Origin: UBA4744 sp035282865
GTDB lineage: Bacteria; Actinomycetota; Acidimicrobiia; Spongiisociales; UBA4744
Direction: 5' to 3'
DNA: 8,757 nucleotides
Assembly: GCA_035282865.1 (NCBI GenBank)
Contig: DATEVB010000140.1
Location: 1-8,757 of the forward strand
The translations under genes and the position numbers were made by a program. The stretch's first letter is position 1. Each line of letters starts with the position of its first letter. Of this stretch, positions 1 to 6,674 are shown in pieces. The notes beneath the pieces were generated by a model. That model was not told the DNA's origin and did not search any database. It was given only the letters and a program-made list of their open reading frames with translations.

Positions 1-1049
1 TGGCATTGCACGGCCAAACGGCCTACCGCAATTGGGCGGAATTCACCGGGATCGAACAACCAAGGTCACGCTTCCATTCGGTCGGCATGCTGTGGATGAT
101 GGGTTACAGCCACTCCGAGGCAGTGGCAACCCGGGACGGCCTGGTCGCCCAGGAAGGCCGAGCCGAGGTGCTCGACGCAGCCGCGGTCCAAGCTCGCTTC
201 CCTGCTCTCTCCACCTGTGCAGAACCCTTCGACCTCACCGGGCAGATACCCCATGAGTGCCGCGAGTTGGAAGCAGCCCTCTTTGAGCCCGACGCCGGGT
301 TCGCCGATCCGACCGGCGCCAATCAAGATCTGGTCGAGGCCGCCCGCCGCGAAGGCGCAGAAGTCCTTTTCAGATCGGAGGTGCGGGCGGTACGGACGGA
401 GAGCGGAAAGGTGGCGGGAGTGGATCTCGCCGGCGGCCGGACGATCAAAGCGCCCCTGATCGTGAACGCGGCAGGCCCGTGGTGCAACCGCCTCAACGAC
501 ATGGCCGGCGCCCGCCTCGGGTGGACCATCATCCCAACCCGCATACAGGTCGCTTATCGGCTCCGACCCCCCGAGGTTCCGGGCCAAATCCCGGTGGTAG
601 CCGACGCGGCAACCGGTATCTATTTTCGTCCCGAGGCCTCCGGCCAGCAGATCCTGTTCGGCTCGGTCCTCCCCGAAGACGAACGCGAGCGAGTCGACCC
701 TGACCACTTCAAGACCGGAGCCGACGCCGCCTTTCTGGATTCCAAGATCCACGCGCTCCACCACCGCCTCCCCGACCTTCCGCATCGAGGCTCCGTCACG
801 GGTATCGCCGGCCTTTACGCAATCAACGAGGAGGACGTCCACCCGGTCATAGGGCCAACACCGGTGGAGGGCTGGTGGGTCGCAAACGGGTTCAGCGGCC
901 ACGGGTTCAAGCTCGCTCCGATGGTGGGCTCCATGATCGCCCAGGCGATCACCGGCACCACCCGCCGCTTCGATACCGACGTCCCCATGTCGTTCTTCTC
1001 GGTGGACCGTGCACCCCTCACGGTTCGCGAGAAGAGCGTTCTGGCCTGA
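1..1049 (+). CDS. FAD-dependent oxidoreductase, DAO family (5' truncated)
   Basis: The reading frame is open to the left edge, so the gene begins before the window; the TTG at position 6 is an internal Leu codon, not a start. About 348 residues are visible. The family oxidises amines, N-methyl amino acids, D-amino acids or imino acids with FAD. Seen here (numbering from the codon at 6): the mid-domain FEPDAGFADP (93-102), the strand LIVNAAGPW (151-159) that lies against FAD in DAO proteins, and the C-terminal FAD-contact segment NGFSGHGFKLAPMVG (294-308). The N-terminal GxGxxG dinucleotide motif is missing because it lies outside the window. The C-terminal pattern resembles sarcosine oxidase beta-subunit and proline/hydroxyproline dehydrogenase-like members. 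The stop overlaps the start of the next gene by one base (TGATG), so the two are co-translated. The substrate cannot be read from sequence; a secondary amine or imino acid is inferred from the neighbour. Confidence 0.88.
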   Translation, partial: ALHGQTAYRNWAEFTGIEQPRSRFHSVGMLWMMGYSHSEAVATRDGLVAQEGRAEVLDAAAVQARFPALSTCAEPFDLTGQIPHECRELEAALFEPDAGFADPTGANQDLVEAARREGAEVLFRSEVRAVRTESGKVAGVDLAGGRTIKAPLIVNAAGPWCNRLNDMAGARLGWTIIPTRIQVAYRLRPPEVPGQIPVVADAATGIYFRPEASGQQILFGSVLPEDERERVDPDHFKTGADAAFLDSKIHALHHRLPDLPHRGSVTGIAGLYAINEEDVHPVIGPTPVEGWWVANGFSGHGFKLAPMVGSMIAQAITGTTRRFDTDVPMSFFSVDRAPLTVREKSVLA

Positions 1050-1921
1050 TGCGGTATCTGGGCCCGGGCGACCTGCGAGCCGCCCTGCCCATGGAGGCCG
1101 CCATTGAGGCGATGATTGCGGCGTTCGGGGACGATCGGGAGGTACCGGCCCGCGTCCAGTTGGGCCCTTCGCTATTCATGCCCGGCAGAGTCGGCGTTAA
1201 CACGGGGGTCAAGGTCGTGTCCACGGTTCCCGGCCGTCCGAGCGGCATCGTGGCGGTCTTCGACCGGTCCGGCCATCCGGTAGGCCTGGTCGACGGGCCG
1301 ACCTTGACGGCCATCCGCACCGGAGCAGCAACCGGTCTCGCCACCCGCCTCCTGGCTCAACCGGAGACGCGAACGTTGGCGATGCTCGGGTGCGGAGCCA
1401 TGGCGGCAGACCAGGTGGCGGCGGTACGGGCCGTGCTCAACATAGAGCGGGTCTTGGTGTGGAGCCGCAACCCGGCCAGGGCCGAAGCCTTCGCCGCCCG
1501 GGTGGGAGGCGAGGCCGTCGAGGATCCGGGGTCCGCCGTGACCGCCGCCGATATCGTCACCGCCGCTACCCCGGCTCGAGATCCCCTCTTCGCGGACACG
1601 GCGGTGAGGCCCGGGACGCATATCAATGCAGTCGGGGCGTTCACGCCACAGATGGTGGAGATCCCTCCCGAGACGGTACACCGGGCCTTTGTGGTAGTCG
1701 ATGAAATCGCCGCCGCGGCCCGAGAAGCGGGTGACCTCATCCAGGCAGGGCGACGACCGGACGCCACGCTGGGAGATCTCCTGGCCGGGCGGATCCACCC
1801 CACAGACGCCGATGTGACCCTGTTCAAATCGGTGGGGATCGCCTCCCAGGACGTAGCGGCCGCGGCGGTCGCCCTCGCACGAGCGGCCGAACTCGGCTTG
1901 GGCATCGACCTCGATCTCTGA
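1049..1921 (+). CDS. Ornithine cyclodeaminase / mu-crystallin family protein (likely ketimine reductase or amino-acid dehydrogenase)
   Basis: A 290-residue protein. ATG at 1049 is chosen because it overlaps the upstream stop (TGATG) and gives the usual family N-terminus; the frame stays open further upstream, but only as a shadow of the oxidoreductase. Family marks in order: GVKVVSTVPG (53-62) with the active-site-type Lys55, LTAIRTGAATGLAT (86-99), a Rossmann glycine motif GCGAMAADQ (114-122), VWSRNPARAEAF (137-148) whose Ser-Arg after the second strand suggests NADP(H) rather than NAD(H), HINAVGAF (191-198), VVVDE with Asp218 (215-219), and FKSVGIASQDVAAA (259-272). It is slightly short compared with the usual 310-330 residues. 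Family members include ornithine and lysine cyclodeaminases, alanine dehydrogenase, and delta1-pyrroline-2-carboxylate/ketimine reductases. Coupling to a DAO oxidase favours reduction or processing of an imine product over ornithine cyclisation, but this is inference. Confidence 0.9.
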   Translation: MRYLGPGDLRAALPMEAAIEAMIAAFGDDREVPARVQLGPSLFMPGRVGVNTGVKVVSTVPGRPSGIVAVFDRSGHPVGLVDGPTLTAIRTGAATGLATRLLAQPETRTLAMLGCGAMAADQVAAVRAVLNIERVLVWSRNPARAEAFAARVGGEAVEDPGSAVTAADIVTAATPARDPLFADTAVRPGTHINAVGAFTPQMVEIPPETVHRAFVVVDEIAAAAREAGDLIQAGRRPDATLGDLLAGRIHPTDADVTLFKSVGIASQDVAAAAVALARAAELGLGIDLDL

Positions 1922-1954
1922 TGCCGACCCGGATCGCCGGCACCAAGGGTCAAC

Positions 1955-1960
1955 TAATCT
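1955..1960 (+). promoter_or_regulatory. Possible -10 hexamer (TAATCT) before the WS/DGAT gene
   Basis: TAATCT fits the TANNNT -10 pattern and ends nine bases before the ATG at 1970. That would place transcription initiation within a few bases of the start codon. No Shine-Dalgarno sequence and no recognisable -35 are visible in the 48-bp gap. A leaderless or near-leaderless transcript is inferred. Confidence 0.4.
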
Positions 1961-1969
1961 TTCGCGTGG

Positions 1970-3454
1970 ATGCCCGCGCACTACTACGAGCGACTCTCCT
2001 TCCTCGACGGATCGTTCCTCGCGCTGGAGTCCCCCACAACGCATATGCATGTTTCGGGTGTGGCGATATTCGAAGCAGCGCCCCTATCGAAGCCGGGCGG
2101 GGGCATCGACATCGCCAGGATCAAGACGTTTATCGAGTCCAAACTCCAGTACATGCCGAGATACCGCCAGCATCTGGCCCGGGTGCCGATCGAAAACAAC
2201 CCCGTCTGGGTCGACGATGACCATTTCGATCTCGATTACCACGTCCGCCATCTGAGCCTTCCCCGACCAGGCAGCGAAGAGCAGCTCAAAGCAATGATGG
2301 GCCGCTTGCTGTCCCAACAACTGAACCGTGCCAAACCGCTGTGGGAACTCTGGGTGGTAGAAGGCATCGAAGGAGACCGCTTCGCTCTGGTCTTCAAGAT
2401 CCACCACTGCATGATCGACGGTATCTCCGGTGTCGACTTGATGGCGGTGCTGCTCAATTTCGTCCCCACCGACGAAATCGAGAGTATCAAGCCATTCGAG
2501 CCGCGACCGGCACCCGGCGCAGCGGAGTTGCTGGTCGGCGAGTCACTGCGTCGCGCACGACGAGCCTTGCGAGCTGCGCGGGGAATCCCCCACCTGGTTG
2601 AAGAGGCTCAAGCGATCGGTTCCGAGATCCAGCGACGGGCCAAAGCCGTCTCCTATTCACTGACCTCCGGATGGCTGACTCCGGCCTCCCGCACTCCCAT
2701 CAACGAGAGCATCGGACCCAATCGCCGGTTCGAGTGGCTCACCCTCCATCTTGCCGACGTCAAAGAGGTCAAGGACCTGATCGGCGGAACGGTCAACGAT
2801 GTCGTGCTGACCACGGTGGCCGGGGCGGTGCGCGAATTCTTCATCGAGGAGCGAGGCTTTCCCATCGACGACGTGGATTTCCGGGTCATGGCGCCCGTGA
2901 GCGTTCGCTCCAAAGACGAGCCCGGCCGTTTGGGCAACCAGGTCGCCATGTGGCTCGTGAAGCTGCCCATCGACGAGCCCGACCCGCTGCGCCGGTACGC
3001 CACCGTTCAAGATCACACCCAGCACTTGAAGGACACCAACCAGGCCCTGGGCGCATCGACCATCGTACAGCTCAGCTCCGGGACGCCTGCCACGCTGCTG
3101 GGCATGGCCGCCCGCCGCGCCACGCGGATCCGGCCGTTCAACATGACGGTGACCAATGTGCCCGGCCCGCAATTCCCCATGTACATGCTGGGATCGAAGT
3201 TGCTCGTCCAATACCCGGCCGTACCCCTATGGGCCGGTCACGGAGTTGGGATCGCTCTGTTCAGCTACAACGGTGAGATGGCGTGGGGCCTCAACGCAGA
3301 TTGGGACGTGGTGCCCGACGTTGCAGCCTTCTCGACCGCCATCGGTACAGCCTTCACCGAGCTTCGCAAGGAGGCCCGACGCGCCGCCGGAGTCGACAAA
3401 CCCGGGAAGAAGGCCAAGAAAACCGGCTCCAAGAAATCGAATTCGAAAACCTGA
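1970..3454 (+). CDS. Wax ester synthase / diacylglycerol O-acyltransferase (WS/DGAT)
   Basis: The 494-residue protein has the standard WS/DGAT architecture. It catalyses acyl-CoA-dependent esterification of diacylglycerol or long-chain alcohols, making triacylglycerol or wax esters at the membrane/lipid-body surface. Seen: the N-terminal LSFLDGSFLALE (9-20) typical of the family, PLWELWVVEG (123-132), the catalytic HHxxxDG as HHCMIDG (145-151, His145, His146, Asp150), NDVVL (276-280), NVPGP (396-400) and GLNAD (440-444). The length is typical (about 450-500). The C-terminus ends in a Lys/Ser-rich tail (about 475-494, KPGKKAKKTGSKK) beyond the conserved fold, plausibly disordered and able to contact acidic membrane or nucleic acid. 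The ATG at 1970 gives the conserved N-terminus; the ATG at 1921 is in another frame. A TANNNT hexamer lies just upstream, so this gene may start its own transcript. Confidence 0.95.
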   Translation: MPAHYYERLSFLDGSFLALESPTTHMHVSGVAIFEAAPLSKPGGGIDIARIKTFIESKLQYMPRYRQHLARVPIENNPVWVDDDHFDLDYHVRHLSLPRPGSEEQLKAMMGRLLSQQLNRAKPLWELWVVEGIEGDRFALVFKIHHCMIDGISGVDLMAVLLNFVPTDEIESIKPFEPRPAPGAAELLVGESLRRARRALRAARGIPHLVEEAQAIGSEIQRRAKAVSYSLTSGWLTPASRTPINESIGPNRRFEWLTLHLADVKEVKDLIGGTVNDVVLTTVAGAVREFFIEERGFPIDDVDFRVMAPVSVRSKDEPGRLGNQVAMWLVKLPIDEPDPLRRYATVQDHTQHLKDTNQALGASTIVQLSSGTPATLLGMAARRATRIRPFNMTVTNVPGPQFPMYMLGSKLLVQYPAVPLWAGHGVGIALFSYNGEMAWGLNADWDVVPDVAAFSTAIGTAFTELRKEARRAAGVDKPGKKAKKTGSKKSNSKT

Positions 3455-3472
3455 CGCTTCGCTTGCCACCCC

Positions 3473-3478
3473 TACAGT
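3473..3478 (+). promoter_or_regulatory. -10-like hexamer (TACAGT) for a leaderless EamA transcript
   Basis: TACAGT ends seven bases before the ATG at 3486, the distance expected between a -10 element and the transcription start, so the start codon would be the 5' end of the mRNA. There is no Shine-Dalgarno sequence in the 31-bp gap. No convincing -35 is seen. Confidence 0.5.
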
Positions 3479-3485
3479 GTCTCGG

Positions 3486-4388
3486 ATGATACGCCTCATC
3501 GCCCTTCTGGGAGTCGTAGCCATTTCTTTCACTTCCGTCCTGGTCCGCCTGGCCGATGTGAGCCCGCTCACGGCAGGGTTCTTCCGCGCGGCCTATGCGC
3601 TCCCCGTGTTGGTGGTGATGTGGACGTTGACCAGAAGTTCGGATGACCGTCCTTGGAACGACCGGCGGTTGGGTTTTGCCGCCGGGCTCCTGCTGGCCGT
3701 CGACCTGTGGATGTTCCATGCAGCAATCGCCGCCATCGGCGCCGGTCTCGGCACGCTGCTCGCCAACATCCAGGTGGTGTTCGTGGCTTTGGCGGCCTGG
3801 GCGCTGCACGAAGAACGCCCCAGCACGACCGCCTTCGCCGCCATTCCGGTGGTGTTCGCGGGCGTAGCATTGTTATCGGGGCTCGGACGGGCCGACACCT
3901 ACGGCAGCGATCCCGTGGCAGGAGTCATCCTCGGCGCTTTATCGGGCGTCGCCTATGCGTTCTTCATCCTCACCTACCGAGCCGCCAACCGCAACCAGAG
4001 CTCAACCATCGGAACCTTGCTCGACACCACTGCCGGTACCGCAGTCGGCACCGCTCTGGCCGGTCTGACCACCGGGACGATCGATTTCAGCTTCGGATGG
4101 CCCGCTCATGGTTGGCTGTTGATACTCGCCCTTCTCGCCCAGGTCTTCGGATGGCTCATGATCGGATATGCGCTTCCCAGGCTTCCAGCGCTCACCACAT
4201 CCGTTTTGATCATGGTGCAACCCGTCGGTGCGCTCACCTGGGGGGCCTTGATTTTCAGCGAACGCTTGTCGGTCCTGCAAGGCGCCGGGGTGGTATTGGT
4301 TCTCCTCGGTGTCACCGCAGTCAATGTGCGCGGGAGCCTCCATCCCGTGGCAACCCTCGCCGGCGGACGGGACGACGCCGGGAAATAG
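3486..4388 (+). CDS. EamA / DMT-superfamily permease
   Basis: A 300-residue inner-membrane protein with about ten hydrophobic helices in two EamA repeats, of the drug/metabolite transporter superfamily (metabolite or amino-acid export or uptake). First-repeat marks: IALLGVVAISFTSVLVRLADVSP at the N-terminus in the family pattern, then TAGFFRAAYALPVLVV and LGTLLANIQVVFVAL. The second repeat runs from GVILGALSGVAYAFFILTYR to the terminal helix VLVLLGVTAVNVRG. The motif SVLIMVQPVGALTWGALIFSERLS is the characteristic 'P-v-xa-l-xg-x-fxgE' segment near the end of an EamA domain. The ATG at 3486 is chosen because it begins right at the first helix and follows a -10-like hexamer; the upstream in-frame extension is a shadow of the acyltransferase. 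The substrate cannot be assigned. Confidence 0.9.
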   Translation: MIRLIALLGVVAISFTSVLVRLADVSPLTAGFFRAAYALPVLVVMWTLTRSSDDRPWNDRRLGFAAGLLLAVDLWMFHAAIAAIGAGLGTLLANIQVVFVALAAWALHEERPSTTAFAAIPVVFAGVALLSGLGRADTYGSDPVAGVILGALSGVAYAFFILTYRAANRNQSSTIGTLLDTTAGTAVGTALAGLTTGTIDFSFGWPAHGWLLILALLAQVFGWLMIGYALPRLPALTTSVLIMVQPVGALTWGALIFSERLSVLQGAGVVLVLLGVTAVNVRGSLHPVATLAGGRDDAGK

Positions 4389-4401
4389 TTGCCGCGACCC
4401 T

Positions 4402-4407
4402 TAGACT
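4402..4407 (+). promoter_or_regulatory. -10-like hexamer (TAGACT) for a leaderless oxidoreductase transcript
   Basis: TAGACT is followed by six bases and then the GTG at 4414, exactly where transcription would initiate. The same hexamer recurs at 6151 and 8549 before other genes. No -35 or Shine-Dalgarno sequence is visible. Leaderless translation from GTG is inferred. Confidence 0.5.
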
Positions 4408-4413
4408 CGGGCG

Positions 4414-5430
4414 GTGGCACCCGCCTTCATGAATGCAGTGGTCATGGACACTCCCGGTGATCCAGGAGTGCTGCGCACCACCCGGGTGCCGGTCCCCCGC
4501 CCGGCCAGAGGACAGGTCCTGGTGCGAGTGCACGCTGCAATGGTGAGTTCGCTGGACCTTTCGGTCCGGTCGGGAGCGGTTCCTGTCGATCTTCCGTTTC
4601 TTCCCGGCTCGGATGCCGCCGGAGAGGTCTTGGTGGTTGGCCCAGGAGTGACCGAATGGTCCCCCGGCGACAGGGTGGTCGTCGTCGGCCACTCGATGGG
4701 TCTGACCCGGGCGGGGGGATACGCCGACTATCTGACCGTGTCGGGCGCCGAGTTGCACCCGATCCCCACCAACGTGTCGTTCATCAGCTCGACCAGCGTA
4801 GGGAGAAGCTTTTCCGCTGCGTGGACGGCGCTCTTCCGGGACGGCCGGCTCGGTATGAATGATCGGGTGGCCGTGATTGGTGCCGCCCACCCGATCGGTA
4901 TGGCGGCCGTCCAGATCTGCCACTGGAAAGGCAGCACGGTGATCGCCGTGTCCGACGGCCGCCATGCACCGCGGCTGAGGGCGCTCGGAGCCGTCCGGGT
5001 CATTTCCCATTCAGCCCCGGACCTGGCCGCCCGTGTAAGGGCAGGTCTCGGCGGGCGAGGAGCCACGGTCGTCCTCAACGTCACCGGCTCGGCGCTGCCC
5101 GCCTCCGTGCAGATGCTGGATCGAAATGGACGGCTGGTCCTGACCGGCGGTGGCGACCCACCGATGCTCGATGTTCACCCGCTGATCGAACGACGGGCAC
5201 ACCTCATCGGCTCGGCTCCCCGCATCGATGCCGTCGACCTACACCAGGTCCTCGAGCTGCTCGGCGAGGCGACCTTCCTGCCGGTGATCGATTCGATCTA
5301 TCCACTCTCAAAGATCGCTGAAGCACACCGGCGGGCTGCCTCCCAGCTGACGTTTGGCGCGGTGCTCCTGGTGCCGGATCATCTCTACACGTCAGCGGAG
5401 AAGGTCACCCAACTTGGCGAAGAAGGTTGA
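4414..5430 (+). CDS. Zinc-independent medium-chain dehydrogenase/reductase (quinone oxidoreductase-like)
   Basis: A 338-residue MDR-superfamily protein. The N-terminal GroES-like domain shows GQVLVRVHAAMVSSLDLSVR (33-52), the PFLPGSDAAGEV segment (61-72) and the PGDRVVV segment (84-90). A Rossmann domain follows, with the nucleotide-binding turn VIGAAHPIGMAAVQ (154-167), a variant of the usual AxxGxxG. The C-terminal helix PLSKIAEAHRRA (297-308) and FGAVLLVP (314-321) are typical of QOR-like NADPH-dependent reductases. No structural or catalytic zinc ligands are apparent. GTG at 4414 fits the TAGACT hexamer; an ATG at 4429 (residue 6, MNAVV) is an equally family-like alternative. About 17 residues extend past the usual C-terminal strand, and this tail overlaps the convergent gene by 39 bp. 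The substrate is unknown; quinones or enones are typical for the family. Confidence 0.9.
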   Translation: MAPAFMNAVVMDTPGDPGVLRTTRVPVPRPARGQVLVRVHAAMVSSLDLSVRSGAVPVDLPFLPGSDAAGEVLVVGPGVTEWSPGDRVVVVGHSMGLTRAGGYADYLTVSGAELHPIPTNVSFISSTSVGRSFSAAWTALFRDGRLGMNDRVAVIGAAHPIGMAAVQICHWKGSTVIAVSDGRHAPRLRALGAVRVISHSAPDLAARVRAGLGGRGATVVLNVTGSALPASVQMLDRNGRLVLTGGGDPPMLDVHPLIERRAHLIGSAPRIDAVDLHQVLELLGEATFLPVIDSIYPLSKIAEAHRRAASQLTFGAVLLVPDHLYTSAEKVTQLGEEG

Positions 5431-6126
5431 TCGCGCCAGAACCTGGTCCGCTCCGGCCTGCCGGGCTCTCTGCAATGCAGCCCGTTCGACATGCGGTCCA
5501 AAGGCGATCACCCGGACACCGGCCCGGGCCAGCCGCTCGATGGCCGACATCGCGTCCGGTACGGCAAGGTCTACCAGAACCAGGTCGGGAACCTCCGCCT
5601 CTGCCGAGCCGGTCGCCGCCGCGCTGCCATCCCAGGCAACGAGCTGCAAACCGGACCGGCCGATCAGAGGTTCGATCCGTGCCCGATCCATGAGGTTGGC
5701 CGACAAGAGGCATACCCGCCGGGACCGGGCGAGCGCGCCGGCTTTGGCAGCTCCCCACGCCAGGTGTGCCACCCAGACTCGATCGCCCAGCAGCCGCGTA
5801 GAGGCAGGAGCAAGGTTGTAGATGTCTCCGGGAAGTGCGGCCACCACTCCCGGGTCCCGGGCGACGATCTCGACACCAGCTTCGGCCAGCGCTTCGGTCG
5901 GAAACCGCATGGCTTCCTGAAACACCTCGAGCGGCCCGCGCGGTTGTGCGGGGAACGGAAGCGCCAGCAACTCTTCCAGCGTGGTTCTGAGCCATGCTCT
6001 GCCCTCTTCGAGAGCACCACCAAGCGACTCCGGGCGTTCCAGCCCTTGTTCCCCGAGGCGTTCCTCGACGTAGGGAGAAAACGCCGCGATGAGCCCTGCT
6101 ACGAGATCGGCTGCAACGTTGGTCAT
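5392..6126 (-). CDS. Conserved hypothetical protein with C-terminal degenerate receiver-like domain
   Basis: A 244-residue protein. The N-terminal part (1-132) resembles a conserved actinobacterial protein of unknown function: GALEEGRAWLRTTLEELLAL (37-56), FPTEALAEAGV (75-85), LPGDIYNLAPAST (98-110), HLAWGAAKAGAL (121-132). Residues 137-244 look like a response-regulator receiver fold: a hydrophobic first strand VCLLSANL, then PDLVLVDLAVPDAMSAIERL (180-199) with Asp186 at the phosphoacceptor position, VRVIAFGPHV (204-213), and AGADQVLARSTF (224-235). The acidic pair after strand 1 is absent, the Ser/Thr position is Gly210, and the conserved Lys appears as Arg232. Canonical phosphorylation is therefore unlikely. 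The start ATG at 6126 has AGGA nine bases upstream (6136-6139). It is divergently transcribed from the HAD-like gene and its 3' end overlaps the oxidoreductase. Function unknown. Confidence 0.85.
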   Translation of the reverse strand: MTNVAADLVAGLIAAFSPYVEERLGEQGLERPESLGGALEEGRAWLRTTLEELLALPFPAQPRGPLEVFQEAMRFPTEALAEAGVEIVARDPGVVAALPGDIYNLAPASTRLLGDRVWVAHLAWGAAKAGALARSRRVCLLSANLMDRARIEPLIGRSGLQLVAWDGSAAATGSAEAEVPDLVLVDLAVPDAMSAIERLARAGVRVIAFGPHVERAALQRARQAGADQVLARSTFFAKLGDLLR

Positions 6127-6135
6127 CGGTATCGG

Positions 6136-6139
6136 TCCT
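6136..6139 (-). promoter_or_regulatory. Ribosome binding site of the receiver-like gene
   Basis: The minus strand reads AGGA here, nine bases before the ATG at 6126. It lies six bases inside the leader predicted from the CTAGACTAG promoter. Confidence 0.55.
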
Positions 6140-6149
6140 GGCGGGCAAC

Positions 6150-6158
6150 CTAGACTAG
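6150..6158. promoter_or_regulatory. Symmetric bidirectional -10 element (CTAGACTAG)
   Basis: The sequence is palindromic except for its centre. On the plus strand it reads TAGACT (6151-6156), predicting a start near 6163 and a 20-base leader to the GTG at 6183. On the minus strand it reads TAGTCT (6157-6152), predicting a start near 6145 and a 19-base leader to the ATG at 6126. Each leader contains a ribosome binding site. Overlapping TANNNT elements on opposite strands are a known cause of bidirectional bacterial promoters. No -35 is recognisable on either side. Confidence 0.6.
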
Positions 6159-6171
6159 AAAGGGTAGGGCA

Positions 6172-6177
6172 AGGGGG
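6172..6177 (+). promoter_or_regulatory. Ribosome binding site of the HAD-like gene (AGGGGG)
   Basis: AGGGGG lies five bases before the GTG at 6183 and supports that start over the TTG at 6189. Confidence 0.6.
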
Positions 6178-6182
6178 CTGCA

Positions 6183-6608
6183 GTGAGGTTGATCATCATC
6201 GACCTCACAAACAACTTGCTGACCGATGAGGAATCGGAGGCCCCCCGCCGGGGAGCCGGAGAAATGCTGCGATCACTTGCCCGGCGGTACCGGCTGGCTG
6301 CCTTCGCGGACACCGGCCGCTCCGGCCCCGAGGTGCGCAGCCGGCTCCACGATGTCGGCCTGGGAGGCTTCTTCCAGACGGTGACAACCTCAGCCGATCT
6401 CGGAGCCCCTCTCTCCGTCTCGGCGGTCCGGCACATGGCCGCCATCGCCGGCGCGCCGGTCGGCCACGTCGCCGTCATCAGCAACAACCTCCCCGTCGTC
6501 GACTCGCTGCAGTTGGCCGGTGTTGTTGCCGTGCCTGCCGAACGGGGCCGGCCGGTAACGGATCTGCCGGAGGCGTTGGCCTGGATGATCGCCATCAACT
6601 CCGATTAG
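6183..6608 (+). CDS. Small HAD-fold-like protein lacking catalytic residues (probable pseudoenzyme)
   Basis: A 141-residue protein starting at GTG with AGGGGG five bases upstream. The layout resembles a short haloacid dehalogenase-like domain: strand 1 RLIIIDLTNN (2-11), strand 2 LAAFADTG (38-45), the helix/turn EVRSRLHDVGLGGFFQTVTTSADLGAPL (50-77) matching the usual 'LxxlGlxxyFdxvxtSxxxGxxKP' region, then VAVISNNLPVVDSLQLAGVVAV (96-117) matching 'hVGDsxxxDxxxAxxaG'. The catalytic residues are largely missing: DxD is reduced to Asp7 with Thr9, the motif III Lys is Leu77, and the GD of motif IV is Ser100-Asn101, with Asp107 retained. It is therefore unlikely to be a phosphatase. It is divergent from the receiver-like gene and shares its promoter. 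HAD assignment is by pattern only; a response-regulator-like or other Rossmannoid fold is the alternative. Confidence 0.75.
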   Translation: MRLIIIDLTNNLLTDEESEAPRRGAGEMLRSLARRYRLAAFADTGRSGPEVRSRLHDVGLGGFFQTVTTSADLGAPLSVSAVRHMAAIAGAPVGHVAVISNNLPVVDSLQLAGVVAVPAERGRPVTDLPEALAWMIAINSD

Positions 6609-6653
6609 GAGTCCTTCCCCTGGTGGGAGAGTCCAGCCCTGCTATGCACCGGG

Positions 6654-6674
6654 CTCGGCCCGGTTCAGGCCGAG
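6654..6674. terminator. GC-rich hairpin at the end of the CvpA-CAP gene
   Basis: CTCGGCC (6654-6660) and GGCCGAG (6668-6674) form a perfect 7-bp stem with a 7-base loop that contains the minus-strand stop codon (6665-6667). It sits between convergent genes. There is no T-tract on either side, so classical intrinsic termination is uncertain. Confidence 0.3.

Noticed and set aside
1172..2050. Long minus-strand open frames opposite the OCD-family and acyltransferase genes.
   Set aside because: They are antisense shadows in GC-rich DNA: no family motifs, biased Arg/Gly/Pro composition, and clear homology-type motifs on the other strand.
3156..3485. Extended start of the EamA permease at 3156.
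   Set aside because: The extra 110 residues are an out-of-frame reading of the acyltransferase and are not hydrophobic; the permease fold begins at the ATG at 3486.
6162..6177. Possible G-quadruplex (GGG, GGG, GGGGG) in the HAD-like gene leader.
   Set aside because: Only three G-runs are present and the third is better explained as the ribosome binding site.
6609..6653. Possible terminator between the convergent HAD-like and CvpA-CAP genes.
   Set aside because: Only short imperfect stems such as TCCC/GGGA and a GAGTCC direct repeat are present, with no T-tract.
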